From the NCBI RefSeq assembly GCF_029852145.1, contig NC_079975.1:4526001-4590000 (forward strand): a DNA stretch of 64,000 nucleotides, in the 5' to 3' direction. Of the stretch, positions 1-14,400 are shown in pieces; position 1 is the stretch's first letter, and every line of letters begins with the position of its first letter. Origin of the DNA: Microplitis mediator (Eukaryota > Arthropoda > Insecta > Hymenoptera > Braconidae). Below the pieces are notes generated by a model that had not been told where the DNA came from, ran no database searches, and saw only the letters and a list, made by a program, of their open reading frames with translations. A program made the position numbers and the translations under genes.

Positions 1-1111
1 CTATTTTGTTTGATCAAGCCAACGTTTCAACCCAAGTGTAATCCAGTTGACTCTCGTTGAGCTTTTATTTTTATACTTTATCCTTTTTTATAACCGCATG
101 CAGAAGAGCCCTCAATGCCACAGTAATCACACTAGTCGCTCTTTCAACCAACATTTCTTCCGTCGATCAGTCCGAAACCACGCATGAATCTCTGCTACTC
201 CTTGTTCTTCTTCTTCTTCTTCTTCTTCTTCTTTTTCTTCTTCTTCTATGTCTTCAATCTTACTCTTTTTACTTTTCAGTATCCACCGACTGATGTCTTG
301 CGTGTATGTACTTATAATTGCACTTAACGTAAAACAAAGTCGAAAATATCTTTCTTCCTTCCTTTCTCTAAATATATTTACAAGTGATTTATTATCAACA
401 TCATTAAGTCATAGCACACAATCTATCAAACCTTTTCACACTTTATAATCTAATCAGTAAAAAAAAATTTTTTTTATTCTCGCAAAGTCGCAAAACATGA
501 ATTAGTGATTAAATAAACGGAATCACTTAAAAAAATAAAGCTACATGATAAAATGAACAGTTTTACAAATTCGCTAATTAAACTTCACTTTTAGTAATTT
601 ATAATACACGTGATAATTATTAAAACCACTTAATAAGCGGTATTTTTTATGCAAAACGAGAAGTAACAGTAAAAATTATTAACATCAAACATCACAAATA
701 TAAACTCGTAACTTGATACATTAACGCAACTGTTTTTATGTTCTTCGGCATTGGATACCGCATTAAAATCGCAGCCAATTAAGTCGTTGTTAGTTAACCA
801 GATATAGAGATGCAGACATAAATAAAGACTTGGGTATACACAATATAGACATGGAAGAGTCCATACCAACAGGTGTTAATATCTCCTTAGGCGTTACTCG
901 GCTCGGAGTTTAAGCCAGTGAAGGAGTGGCATATACACTAGTTAAAACTACTTAAAACATTGTACATACTACTCGTCTTTAACTGCCCTTTGAAACAATA
1001 AACCCATCCTTTAAATCATTAACACAACTGTTGTACATTCAATAGCTAAATTATCTGATCTAATAATTTATCTGTTCATGTCAGGTCATTTTTATTTTAC
1101 TCTGGAAAGTA

Positions 1112-1340
1112 GTAGGGTAGAAGTACCGTTTTTGGGTACTTTAGGGCCAGTTTTGGCCTTTAAAAATTTGAATAAAATAACTTGTAAAAGACGCAGTGAC
1201 GTAATTAACGTTTAAATGTTGTGCAAAGACACTCTTAGCACACTATTGCAATAGAAATTTTCGTTTATACTTATTCATTAATTAAAATAAAGTACTAAAT
1301 GTCCAAAAATGGAGCAGTGGCCACAAATGTTACTTCTATA
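1112..1340 (+). repeat. MITE-like repeat family F, copy 1
   Basis: It begins with gtagggtagaagtaccg and carries internal agggccagttttgg and aaatgtccaaaaatgga. The same order of blocks recurs at the right end of the window at 63790-64000, and an inverted complete copy lies at 63516-63757. No coding capacity, about 230 bp, AT-rich interior: consistent with a non-autonomous DNA element. Confidence 0.6.
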
Positions 1341-4300
1341 GGCACGCAGAAAAATGGGCTTAAGAAACCTACGAATTTTTATTATGCTGTCGACGAAACT
1401 TGAAACAGGAAGTTTTTTTTGAGTTGCCAAAAAACTATTATTATATACTACAAAAAATTTTATACACGTAAAACTGATTAAGTGATAAATTGTAATGAAT
1501 ATTATTTGTCTAAATTAGGAATTATAGTGGAAAACTAGCTGCTACCCGCCCGCTTTGCTGGACATTTTGTAATAACTTTACATTAAATAAAGATATCGCA
1601 ATAATTTTTTTTTTAGATAAGGGCCAAATGTCTAAGAAATGAAACTTAGAAAACTAAATTGAAATCTATCCAGTAGTTTTTCTGTGGTGCGCGCGCAACT
1701 GCAGACCTCTATTATTTTATTTATATAGATTAAAAAATTTTAGAGGTTTACAATAATAATTATAGTCTAGCACAATAATTTTTTGACTCAACTTCCTGTT
1801 TCAAGTTCGGTCGACAGCATAATAAAAATTCGTCCTTTTTTTGTCTCCATTTTTCTTCGTTGACGTTCCCCTTGAAATTAATGATTTCAATTTTAAAGTA
1901 AGTTATTATCAATTGATTAAATTTACATTGAAATGAAATATGCAAAAATATATAATACACATTATATATTTAAATATTTGTTTGTTTTGTTCTGGTTTGG
2001 CTTGGGTTGATTTGATTTGATTTTATGATTTCGAAATATCCTAATCTAGTTGGCATATCGAACTGGTTAAAATGCAACGGTAACTTGGAGTATCCTTCAG
2101 GCCACGTATTCTTGTTTCTTATATTTCTTAAACATCTTTTATACACATATATGTGTATATAGGTATACAGGTATAGATAGATATTTATATATGTGGATGA
2201 GTATCATCAAAGCCGAGAGAACACTCCTTTTACCTTTCCTCCTTTCACTCGTCTATGTACATATATATATATATATATATATACATATATATATGTGTAC
2301 AGATATAGATAGATATAGAATATAGAATATATAGAAAACAACAACAAGAACATGCTATTCTTGTCTCTCCAGGCAGTCAACACATGTTTTGCTGTGTTAC
2401 GTTAACGTACGTCGTTAACCCTCACGGCGAGTAACTTAATTGCATTTGCATGCAAATAGTCGTGCAAATGTTGAAGATAGAAGAGTTAGTATATAACTGA
2501 AATAAATAAAATACTGTGCCGCATAACTGCGCATCGACGCAACATGTAAATGATTATTTTTTATCATTTAACGTATAATGTACTTTTATTATTCCATGCT
2601 ATGCTATGTATGCTTGTACTTGTACTTGTACTTGAGTTGCTTTGCTCAGTAGTAGCAACAATATGTGTACCGATGCATTCGCTGTACATTTTAAGGGAAA
2701 TCCTCTAGATTCAAATCTTGCTGTCTATGTTATAAATATATGTTATGTCTTTTGTTGCGTGTTTTTAAGCTATTTTCCTGGAATGCTGTAGAACATTGTT
2801 TTGTTATGCGAAGGAAGAGTTAATTTATTGTGTTAAACCAGTGGATGTTGAGGTTATAATGACTGCACGCCTGCGCGTAAGATGATTCAGGTTAACGATA
2901 AAGATGACAGATTAGTTCTTGCACTTATTTATTTTTTAGCTCTTGTTGGTTGGTTTTTTACTTTAAATACGACGTATTCTTCTTCCCCCGCAGCGCATTC
3001 ATTTTCCCATATAGTAGATCTGAGAATTCCATGGCGTGGTGTAAACGTATAGTTATACTAGTTAGAGTATACAGTGGAGGTTAGATCGTTAAATGAGAGA
3101 ATATGTGTACCACCCGAGTGTATTCTTCTGGGCTCGTTAATCTATGTACGCGATCTGCTTTCAATTATCTTTTACTCTCAGGATATTAACCTCAAAATTA
3201 TTTAAGTTCTGTTTACGATCTCTCATCATCATGTGATCTGTTGTTTGTGTGTTTGCTGTATATAGAGAACATCCTAACGGAAATTGTTCGGTAGATTGTG
3301 CACGAAAAATTTTATCCATTTTTTCTTTTTTATGTAATTACGATTTAATTATATTTTTAGAGTAATTGGATGAAAGATTTGTGGGGAGGGAAATTTTTAA
3401 TTTGTTGAGAGAAAAATTAACAAGATTTTATTTTTCTCAGCAATTTTTCTTCTATGCGCATTTTAAAATTAACTTGATTTTGGGTAATTAAAGTTAAGTA
3501 CTGAGTTCCTTTCTTAACTATACTTTAGATCATTTTTTTAAAGAATTCTAGGACAATTAAATTTTCTTCCTCAATTGTGAATAAAATATATGAAAAAATT
3601 TCTATTAAAACAATAATCTGATAGATTAATAATAACAATTTGAATGAGAAATTCATATAATTGGTAAAAAAATGAGTAATTATTAGATCAGTTTGTTAAT
3701 AAAACGGAGGTTAATAATACGGACGGGCTGAGTAACGATCGAAAAACGAAAATCTGTTGGTTGTTTAAAGTTTTCTGAGAATAAATACCGATCTTCGACC
3801 CTACTCAATTTTAAAATTGTAACTTATACACAAATTCACAGTCGCAGAATGCACTTTTTTATTCCCACAAATTCGCATCTGTAATTCCGTTAGACTTCTT
3901 GAGAACTGATCGTTTCCATGAATTTATTAAAAGTAAACGCATTTCATTTTATGAATTTTATATATACAGATATAAATATATACTTATACTTATACTTAGT
4001 GATAAAAGTACGGAATTATATTATATTCATAGAAAAATAAGATGCAATTTTTATAAAAACAATACTTTCTTCAAGCTTCATAAATAAGTTTCTCGGAATG
4101 TAATTTTACAACGACTATTTAGGACATTCCGTACCATCAAATCATGCGTAGCTCATCATTATTAATTCAAAAATTTTTTTTTATTCAAATTCCTATTTCT
4201 TCCCATAAAAAAAATTAAACGAAATGAACTGAGAATTTTTCAAAATAAAAAATGTCAGTTATTTATATCTTCATATATTTAAAAATAAGTCAAGCTATTT

Positions 4301-5481
4301 TTACCATTAAAAATTTGCATGATTTATATCCATCAGTGGTAAATAAGTATATATCCATAACTATATATATGTATTTATATACATATGAAATAAAACAAGT
4401 GAATTGAAGGAAGAATATCACTGACCTAGTGGTCGAGCGTCAAGATCAAGTTGCTTGCACGCAACCGCATACGTAATAGCAGGTGTCTTCGTATAACTGC
4501 AAAGAAAAGAAAATGAATTACCAAGTCCCGTATATATATATATATATAAACTAGTGGGAGAAAATAGAGCTCAAGTGGGCCTGCTACTTGAGTTCATCGA
4601 GAATGCGAGAACTTTTTTTTTAATCCACCTCTACTTCTATTCCGCGTCAAGGCAACACTATCTTTTATATAAAGAGAAAGAAAAGAAAGGAATAGATGTG
4701 TAATAAAAAAAAAAAAAATGGAGAAAGAGTTACGCGAGAAATGACTTTGATGCTCTAGGCAAATCAAGTTTCCCGTTTACTTCCAACCTCCGTTTTATTA
4801 ATTAGATCAAACTCTACCCACGTTACTCTCTATCATTATACAATTATTTTGCCATTTTAGACATCATATCATTCATTATTACTATGATTATTATTTTTAT
4901 TGTAATTATTTATGTGCTGATAATTTTATATATATGTAGCTGATTATATTTATTTTTTATTTTTCACTTTTTACACCTCTTACACTTTTATTACATATTC
5001 GTTTTCTCTTTTTACGTCTATTCTTACCCGTCAATTTATTATGCATTACTATTCATATATATGTTCTTGTTGGCTAACTTATGTATTGTGTTGAATTATT
5101 TTTATGTACTTAGATTTGCTCAGTTGAACACACTTATGTGCCTAAGTACTTACGTGTTAAAACTTTAAGATATATTTTTCTCCTCTATTTATTTTAAATT
5201 TATTTAAATTATCCTGAAAAACTGTTAATCATTTACATATGTTTGAAAATATTTTTTTTATAAAAAAAAAAAGTCATAAATATCAACATAAAAATATTGA
5301 TAGTTTTGTTTTAAAATTTATCGGTAAATAGAATTTTTTTTGGCCATTTTATTTTATCACTTTTTTTGATACTCTATTGAATTTTTGTGATAAATCAGAA
5401 TAAAAAATTTTGAATTATTATGAATGTATGATCTTTAAGAATATTATTAGCAATGATTCAAAGTTTTTTTTAAACGAATTA

Positions 5482-5838
5482 CTCCCTCTGGTTAAGAATT
5501 CCGATGGAGTCTGATTGTAATCCGATTGGGATCCGATTGAGTATAATCGGATTGAATCAGTTTCAATCGGAAAAAGTGCGTAAAAATAAAAATATTAATT
5601 TCTGATTGAATCCCATTCAAAATTTTTAATCGGAATGAATCGGTTCCAATCGGGAAATAATATTTTTGTTTTGTTATTATTTTTCGATTGGAACCAATTC
5701 ACTCCGATAAAAATTTTGAATGGGAATTACATTCGGAAAATAATATATTTTTCGGAAATTTCCGATTCACTCCGATAAGATTCAATTGGAAATTTCTGAT
5801 CAAATCCTATTGAAGTGAATCGGATTTCTCAACCAGGG
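5482..5838. repeat. Inverted-repeat element built on an 'aatcgga' motif
   Basis: The left end reads ccctctggttaagaattccg. The right end read on the other strand is ccctggttgagaaatccga, so the two ends are imperfect terminal inverted repeats. The interior repeats forms of ttcaatcgg / ccgattgaa many times. No ORF. Interpreted as a non-autonomous transposon (inference). Confidence 0.55.
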
Positions 5839-5974
5839 CCAAAATCTAAAAAAATCAACTAGACCTCAAGGCCATTTTCAGACAGCATCCCCCCACTTTT
5901 TAAAAATTTCCAATGACTTTCAATTATCATAAGGGTATCAAAATTTTATCAATCAATTAAAAAAAAATTAAAGC

Positions 5975-6197
5975 ATTAATTGAAAAAAGATCAATTTCGC
6001 TGAGATGTAGATTTTAAAAAAATTACTTACAGTTGATATCAATTGAGAGTTAAACGAAATTTGTTAGATAAATTTCAGTAAAATCTTCATGTCAATTTTA
6101 TAATTCGAATTTTAAAATTTTGTTTAACTCCTAAGCGATGAGAACTGTAAGTAATTTTTTAAAAATCTATCTCTCGACGAAATTATTCTTTTTTCAA
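5975..6197. repeat. Palindromic repeat (about 220 bp)
   Basis: The left arm (gaaaaaagatcaatttcgct then gattttaaaaaaattacttac) is mirrored by the right arm (gtaagtaattttttaaaaat then cgaaattattcttttttc). Transcription would give a long hairpin. No coding capacity. Confidence 0.55.
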
Positions 6198-8449
6198 TTA
6201 AGGTTATAATTTTTTTTTTGAGTAATTAATAAAATTTAAATACGGTTATGACGGTCCGACGATTATTCGTCCCAAGACAAATTCATCCTCGCGATAACTC
6301 ATCCCCGCGATAATTCATACCTGTGACAGTTCATCCTTTGACAACTCAGTTCCGAAAATTTATCTCTTAATTTTAACATTACAAATTGAAATTTGGAACC
6401 GGTTATGACAGTTAAAAGTCATTATATATTTGTAAAAAGTGGAGGTTACTGTCTAAAACCTTAAGTATTTCAAATAACTCGTAGTCATTTTTCTTGTTTC
6501 CCTGTGCAAGAAATTATTTCTTCAATTTATAAAAGAGTGATTTGATTTTACATATCTAAATAATTACCCTCTATCTCTAATTATAAATTTAATGTGACCA
6601 TTAATTAAGATATGTAAATGAATAATTAATACTCTCAGAAAAATGAATAAATAAACTATAAAACTAAGAGAAAAAAAAAATAATAAGCAATAAAAAATAA
6701 ATAAATAATAAAAAAAAAATATTTTCTTAATACGGTACTATTGATAATATAATTCACGCAATATCCTCCTGTATTATAACCATAATGTTTAAAATAATCT
6801 CAAGTTCTCAATTAAAGCCGTATAAATATATAATATATATATAACATAAAAAAAATTAGTATCACTAATTGAATTCTCAGAACATAAAGTTATCAAACAG
6901 ACATATAATAGTACGTTCGGTGTGAATTATTCCCTGGTATTACCCTAATTATCACTGAATAGCTGTCAAATGCACATTCTTAAGTCTAGTAACCGACAGC
7001 GTACATGCCACACATACACGCGTTTTTCCAGTCCTTGTTTATTTATACATTTTTTTTTTTTTTAATACTCTTGAAAAGAAACTCGAGCACGTTCGCCGGA
7101 TATGTTATAAGAACATTGCGGTAGTCTTTAGAATGCAGCCATTCATTTTCTACCGGCTCTTCTTTCTTCTTTCTTCTTCTCTTTCTTCTTCTTCTTCTTC
7201 TTCTTCTCCTTCTGTCTCTGTTTGTTACCTGTTCTCCAACGTTCATATGTCCAGTTAACATGTATGATTCTCACACGGCAGTTCACACATGGCGCGGGAG
7301 CAAAAGCTGTTGTTATAGGTTATTACGTTGGCGGTTGCGTGTTACAAGACTGTTACGAAGCTTATTCACTAGGTCAAAATAGTGATGATGCACTGCCACC
7401 GCTATTCGTATTATATAAACACATATACATATAAATATATATGGCCTAAAGGACAGTGAATTGTTTCAATATTCATAATAAAGCGCAACTTGTTCAATTT
7501 TATCTTCGTGAGGTTTAAATTTACGGCTGACTAAATAATAACAATCCCTTGGGATAAATAAATAACTTTTCTGGATAAGTCGTGTCTAAAATAGTATTTA
7601 TTATCAATGCTTCGTTATAGACATTTACAGCTATATAGTTTTCATATATAATAAAACCTTTGAATCAGGTACATTAAAATTTATATATATATAAATAGAG
7701 AAGAAATAAATTATATATTAAATAAAACATTTTATTGTACATTAAAATAATGATTCAAAGTGGTTTCAAATAAAATAAAATATGAATTTCTCTATATATA
7801 TATTTGTGGATTTTTATTAACCTGAAGCGATAAGCAGTTTTCGATTCGATTCATCGGGCATTCCCGGAAGAACAAACTATATCTGGGTACTCAGATCTCA
7901 GTCATAATCACCCGGCTATTCCTCACGGTCGTTTTGAGTTAAGAGTAAAGAGTTATAAGAAAATCATCTTTATGCGTGAGTGTGGAGAGACTGAAGGATA
8001 TCTTCCTGATGTTCTTTACTTGTTGCATACTGAATTAACTGAAGCGTGGACAGAAGTGGAGCATCAAGGATAACTTCTACAGACTCGTGTTGTTTGATGG
8101 GTTTTGCTGGGACTATCTCTATGTTGGTGATAGAGAAGCGGATGATGGGGCTCAAAAAAAAAGTGTATGGGTAGTATCTAATGTGCAGAGTAATAATAGT
8201 AAATTGTAACACTGAAGATACGGGAAAATTCTAAAGCGTGATCTATAAATTTTTATTCGCTACTGTGCATATATGAGCTTTTTACTGCTTTCTATTAAGA
8301 ATATACTCCTTTAGATTATTTTTTTTATTTCGCTGTGTTTAAGTTTCAGTTTTAGTTTTTTTTTAAAACTGAAAACTCATTAAGTTTTTTATCCATTTTA
8401 TGCTATTGAGATTCCACGGATATTTATATCGTGTTTTATGTTTTTACAG

Positions 8450-11400
8450 GCTCGCGTGGATTCTACTGCTTGTTACTATAAATTCCATTCAGGTGGGTAC
8501 TTTTTACTGTACTTAAAGGTAAAACCGTTAATATTTATACACATATAAGTTATTTTTTAACTTTAAGTAGTTTAGTTATCTCTTAAACTTCATTCAATGG
8601 ATTTTATTTGCCGTCGCCAAACGGTTATTGGTTTTGAAATAATTATTAATGGCGAGTATTCAATTCGTTTAAGTGCTCGAAAAGTAAACGGTTTTTACTT
8701 AGACTTTTGTAAATTCATTTTTTAATTTTTTAATGATAAATTTTTGGGAAAAATCAACCTCGGATTTTTTTAATAAATTTTTGATTGAAATTACGGACTT
8801 ACGAAAAAATTTTTGAATTAATTCAAATTCACATTCAATTCGCGAAGCTTCAGTTTTATAAATTTATCAAAAACTTTTTTTAAATATTTGAATTTATGAG
8901 TTATTATTAAAAAAAATGTATTTTTGATCTCATCTACGGAAAGTGTGAAAAAAAAAATTCGGAGTAAGATAAAAATAAAAACTGCGAGAAAATTTCCACA
9001 CATAGTAAAAAATATTGTGTATCTGTGTTAAAAACGGTGTTAAAATTTTTGTGTTAAATCAACACAATTCTTTGTGTTACTTTAAAATTTTTAATCGATT
9101 TACTCTTCAACACTTTAAAAGTGTTACTAAGAATCGATAGTATCAACATTTATTAAGTGTTACTTTAAAATCAACACAAAAAAAGTGTTGAAATTTATGA
9201 TCTTAAAGTTAGCAGACATTTAAAAATTTTTGAATTTTTGTTTTTCAACAAATCAATTGCAAAAAAATAAAATAAAAATATGTACATGTAGAAAATTTAA
9301 AAAACTACAGGTGCAATTTTTTCAAATATTTTTTTTTTATGGTTTATCGTCTAAAAAAAGATCCAAAAATTATTAGACGTCTGCTAACTTCAGTATCATT
9401 GAAATTTTAACATAAATTTTGTGTTGAAACTCAACACAAATAGTCTGTGTTAAAAAATAACACAAAAATTGTGTGGACCGTTTCTAACACACAAATTGTG
9501 TTGATTTTAACACAATATTTTTTACTGTGCAATAGGTTGAACTTTAAAATTTGAATTTTTAAAATAAAAAACAAAATAATTTTTTTAGGCTCATCCCGAA
9601 GTAATAGACTCTGAAAAACCAAATTTAGATACCGTAGTAGAAGATACAACTGATGACTATTGGGCAGGCAGTGGAGCCGGTCCAGAAGATGCTACAGAAT
9701 TAAACCGTACCGAGACGAGAGAATCATTAACCCATGAAGCCAGTGATCAGGATACTGTGAGTACTTAAATAATTTAAAATAATCTCATAGTATTAAAAAA
9801 AAACAGTACAATGTAACAACATGAACAAAGTAATAAGGCAAGAACGGAATTATAGTGACCAAGCATTTGGTTATGCGACTAAGATCTGTTTCCACTAGTT
9901 GCATCGTTGATCGAGCAACGGTTTCTAGTCTCTTTCGCCGACAGGAAGAAACCGTCTCTATGACATCATGGACAAAACAACAACTGGGGGATAGGATAGA
10001 ATAGGATAGAATAGGATAGGATAGAATAGCTATCCGACGAGCAAAACGCCACGTTGTTTAAGGAAGCATTCATATAGTTATAGAAGAGTATTCTTGTTCT
10101 ACATGATAGCCTAACCATCAGTAAGAGTACACGAGCTAAACTACACAGAGAGGCAAATAATCCCGGAGATCTGGATAATGGGGGGATGATTCGCCGGCTA
10201 CTTTCAGTACCGGTGCAGCCACCAGTCATCATAATCCTTTACATACAGCTACTGCACGTTTCGTCGGTTAACGCCCCTGTACTGTCTAGATGCGCCAACA
10301 GAACAGACTACACTATTTTATATACATTCTGCATTACACTCTCTACATCATTACTATACAGCCTAGCAGTGTAGGAAACGATCGCGTTTTATCACTCGGC
10401 AAGCTTCTTTCGCGTTTTACCGTTCGCCGTAAATCAACGCTGAGCATCAATTTTCTTTGGTAAAATTAAAAAATTCTAAAAACTTTAAATAAAAAATAAA
10501 ATACATAAATAAATATTTAAATTATTATACAGCATCTTTGATTTAGAGTACTGTTTTTATGTAATAATCACGATGCAAGATATAAACTTTCAACGTTTTA
10601 ACTTTTAACTTCTTTATCGTGTGTATCTGCACAGATAAATATATAAATTTATGCATTATAGTTAAATGTCGAAGGAGAATTATTTATTATTTAACGGTCG
10701 ATAAAAATAATTAAACACTTGGCTATTTGTTATTCATATTTAATAGATTAAATTTATCACTGCATTATTGTGGGTAATTTATATATTATTGGAAATTACT
10801 AGTCTGTGTATGCAACAATTTATGAGATGGATTTTTTTTGATAAACTTTAATATGGAAAGAGGAAATGAAACAAGATATACAAAAAAATTTTTCTCGTGT
10901 GAATTAGTTTCCTTCAATTTTTTCAATCGAATAGAAATGCGTAGAAATTTTTAAATTAATATTTTATATAAATTGTATACATGTTTGATCGTAAATTTAT
11001 ATATCTCATAAAACAAAATTAAATTTAATGAAAAAAAAATTTTATAGTTTCACTGATTGCAAAAAATTCGATAATTTTTTTACCCGGTCTCGTTAATGAA
11101 AAAAAAAAAAATGAAATTACTGTGCAGATAATTGACTAAGAAATTAAAAATCCGAGCGTACAATTTATTGGGCATATAAATTAAACCATCGGAGGCTTTA
11201 AATACAATTAAATGAGACATTGAAAAGTAAGATACTGAATTAGATAAAATAATAAAAAAATGTTGAAGAAGTAGCGAATCAAAAATAGTGGCCTCGGGTC
11301 TATATCACGTGGATCTAGTCTATCTACTAGTCATTGCCACTGAACCGTGTCTTGTCTTAAAAGACAAGCATCTAATCCCTTAAGCTCAATAGCTTCTCGT

Positions 11401-14400
11401 GGTGTAGCTGTTGCGTATCGTAGCTGCTAAATCCGAGTTAAGTGTATAGTAGTTTTGTAAATAAAAAATATAATCGGCAGCATCCCTCTCTAGTATCTTA
11501 TAGTTCTTGTATATAAAGTAGCTCGACTAATGATTTAAGATGGTGAACCGCGTGACCGTTAATCGACGCATGAATGCGCGGGTGTCGACTCGTGCGTCTT
11601 CGTGATGCTCGTCGACATGTCACGGAGAGACATGAAACAAACGGGATGGATACTACAAGATGTCGTGTTGCCACGAGGACGCACTCTTGACGTGACAGTT
11701 CCGCTTCCTGGTCTTTTACTTTTGTACATATATATACACGAATATAGCCATATATATATATATCAACACAACACTAGACTATACACACTGATGCTTTAGC
11801 TTGTTATCTGCTAAGTTTGTCCAACAAATTCAATTGAGATTGGATAATTTTGATAATGATGGATTTTTTTTATTTCTCTACTCGTTCCCAAAGGTGGTGT
11901 ACTTGGGTGAAGGTGCTCAGTATGTTCCGGTACCGGCAATAAAACCTCGAGTACCGTTGAATCCAAATTTGCAAGCTCTCCAAACTCTACAGGGTCTTCA
12001 GGGCATTGGTGCCACTGGTGGTACCGGTGGTGGTGGTCCGGCTTCAGGTACAGGTGGAACTGCTCTATCTAGTGATGACGAGTGGGGACGTCATCCGGAA
12101 ACTTGGGACAGAGAGCATCGGAGATATAGACCTAATACTACTCGTGTCCAACGTAAGTAATACCTGTTATTACTATTACTATTATTATTGCTATTATTAC
12201 GTATAATTGGATGTTATTATTCATGGTTATAAATTACTGACAATGTTGCAAAATGTATCAACGGTACATCGAAAAATTAGTGACTCTAATTCATGTGAAC
12301 GTTTTTTTTGAAATTAAGAGTCTCATTAACGGTTTTGTGTGTGCACAAACCTTTTTTAGCAATTCGACACTTATTTGTTTAAAACTGTAAACATGCAGCT
12401 TTAGTTCATCTAAATGAATAGTTGTTACCAGTCATAATTTGCGGGAAATATTATTTTTTTGAATGGAAATTTAACTTAAAAAATAATAGTCTACTAGTTA
12501 GACAGGGTAGTGAAAGAGGAAATTAGTCTTCAAGGTAATAATGGTGCCGTTAGAGGGTTTTAGTAAAAAAAATTGCAGTCAAAGGCAAAATTATTTTTTT
12601 TTTTGTTGTAATGGTGCCGCTAGTGTAATTTCTTTTCACTATTCGCACGTATTTAGTTTTTGTAATTTTCTAATGTGACTAGATCATTTATGAAAGAGAA
12701 TTTTCAAGTATCAAAAATATGTCTGCAGAAAAATTATTTATATTTTTTCTTAATAATCGTGGTGTTGAATTAAATATTGGGCATATACTTGAAGCCTATA
12801 GTTTTTAAATTTTATGTACAGGGAATATATTTCACAGTTTAGTTTTAACGCGCCTAGAATTTAAAAATGATGAATTTCTTTTATTTAAATTTTGATTCCA
12901 AAAATTTTAAACATAAAAGTACTAGCATGTTCTTAGATCTTTGTAAAAATAAAATAATTGTATGCTAGTTACGTGAATTTACAATGTTTTGACGGAACTG
13001 CTTTGTCATTTTTGTGAATGCCCGTGCTCGTGTATTTTATTATGATAATGATGTTTTTTTTAATTTCAATGTTTAGTAAATTTTAATGTTACTCAATTAT
13101 TTTTAATTTTATTTACGACAAATTTTACATGGAATGCCAGGCTTTATTTATTTTAATTAAAAATATTATTTTTATTTGACCAATAAAATGAGGATGCCGG
13201 TTTGTACATATTCCGAAGAAGAGTAATCCGTAATTTTGCTCCTGTTGGGGATAACTCTACACAATATAAACGTTTTTTGTTCTATATAATGTCTTTTAAA
13301 AGGAAAAGCTATGGAAAGTACTGAGAAAAATTTTTTTTACAACTTGACACGCGTCAGAAGGGAGAAAATAGAAGATTCCATTTATGACTGGTCTATATTT
13401 GCATAGATTAGCTCAAAGTTTTACTCCTATTAGGAATAACTCTGCACAGTATATACATTTTTTGTTCCCTATAATGTCTTTGAAGAGGAAAAGCTATGAA
13501 AAGTCTTAACAAAAATTTATTTTCTGATATCTAGGCACTCCTCTGATAGGGGAGAATGACTCTGTCTACATATTTACAAAGAGTAGTATGTAGTTTTACT
13601 TTTGTGAGGAATAACTATAAATAATATCTACATTTTTAGTTCTTTGTGATGTCCTCTAAAAGGAAAAACTATGAAAGAACCCAAAGAAAATTAATAATAA
13701 GAGCATTTTCAGTTTAATAAAAATAAGACAAAAATTTAATAATTAAAGGTCATCTATGCCGAAAAAATTGGAACTACAATATGACCATGCGCAATGCAAA
13801 ACAAAAAATAAATAATAAGAGCATTTCTTTTGATAAGAGTGTACTTATATTACCTTACAAATTCAAAATAAATGAAACAGAGGCAATTTAAGTCCCAAAA
13901 ATTATGTATCTGAATATTGGAACGATTTTCGGACAACGAAAAAAAAACTGGGAAGTAAAAAATCTAGTGGATGACTAGATTTCTGAAATATTTCGCATAT
14001 AGATACTGGTATGCCAGCCTGGAATTGCAGCCACCCCAACTACCCTTCAAGTCACTTTAAGCAGTCGAATCACATAATTTTTTTTTTATTTTCATTGCGC
14101 GAAAAATGTTCCGATCTTCAGGTAAATGAAAAATTGCTTGACTTTGACATATTGAGTATAACACCACTTCAATCGCTTCATATTATGAGGCGTCCAATCA
14201 TAGCAAAATTGGAATATTTGATAAACGATTAAGGATTTAATTTTATCGGTAACCCCTATCATCATTTGCCACTGGAATTTCCATGATAAAAATTAGCGAA
14301 CCTCAAAAAAAATTACATTTAAAAATAGTGTTATAAGAAGAAATGAATAGTGTAATTTATTTTTCGAAGTAATTAAAATTATTGAGTTAATTTATGATAG

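Larger units (their letters stand above)
1..8449. other. Non-coding region upstream of, or first intron of, the ZP gene
   Basis: I see no credible coding exon here. The stretch holds a TTC-rich microsatellite (about 205-245), TA/CA microsatellites (about 2140-2330), a second TTC tract (about 7150-7210), a MITE-like repeat at 1112-1340 and two further inverted-repeat elements at 5482-5838 and 5975-6197. The first recognisable ZP exon (8450) enters at phase 2, so an upstream exon supplying the initiator ATG must exist, most likely in this region. Two short ATG segments end in the right phase, near 3095 (ATG-AGA-GAA-TAT-GT) and near 7290 (ATG-GCG-CGG-GAG), but both have weak donor sites, so I do not call either. 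Confidence 0.6.

Noticed and set aside
57..448. Two overlapping open frames at the left edge
   Set aside because: Both run through the TTC microsatellite (Leu/Phe runs); no homology or splice context.
2850..2885. ATG-ACT-GCA-CGC-CTG-CGC|gtaaga as the first ZP exon
   Set aside because: Good donor but phase 0; joining to 8450 would break the signal-peptide frame and hit a stop in the next exon.
7043..7261. Arg-rich minus-strand frame
   Set aside because: Complement of a TTC-rich microsatellite; low complexity.
11602..11799. Plus-strand frame MMLVDMSRRDMKQTG... as an alternative ZP start
   Set aside because: It ends at a stop before the exon at 11894 and has no donor in the needed phase; it also lacks a signal peptide.
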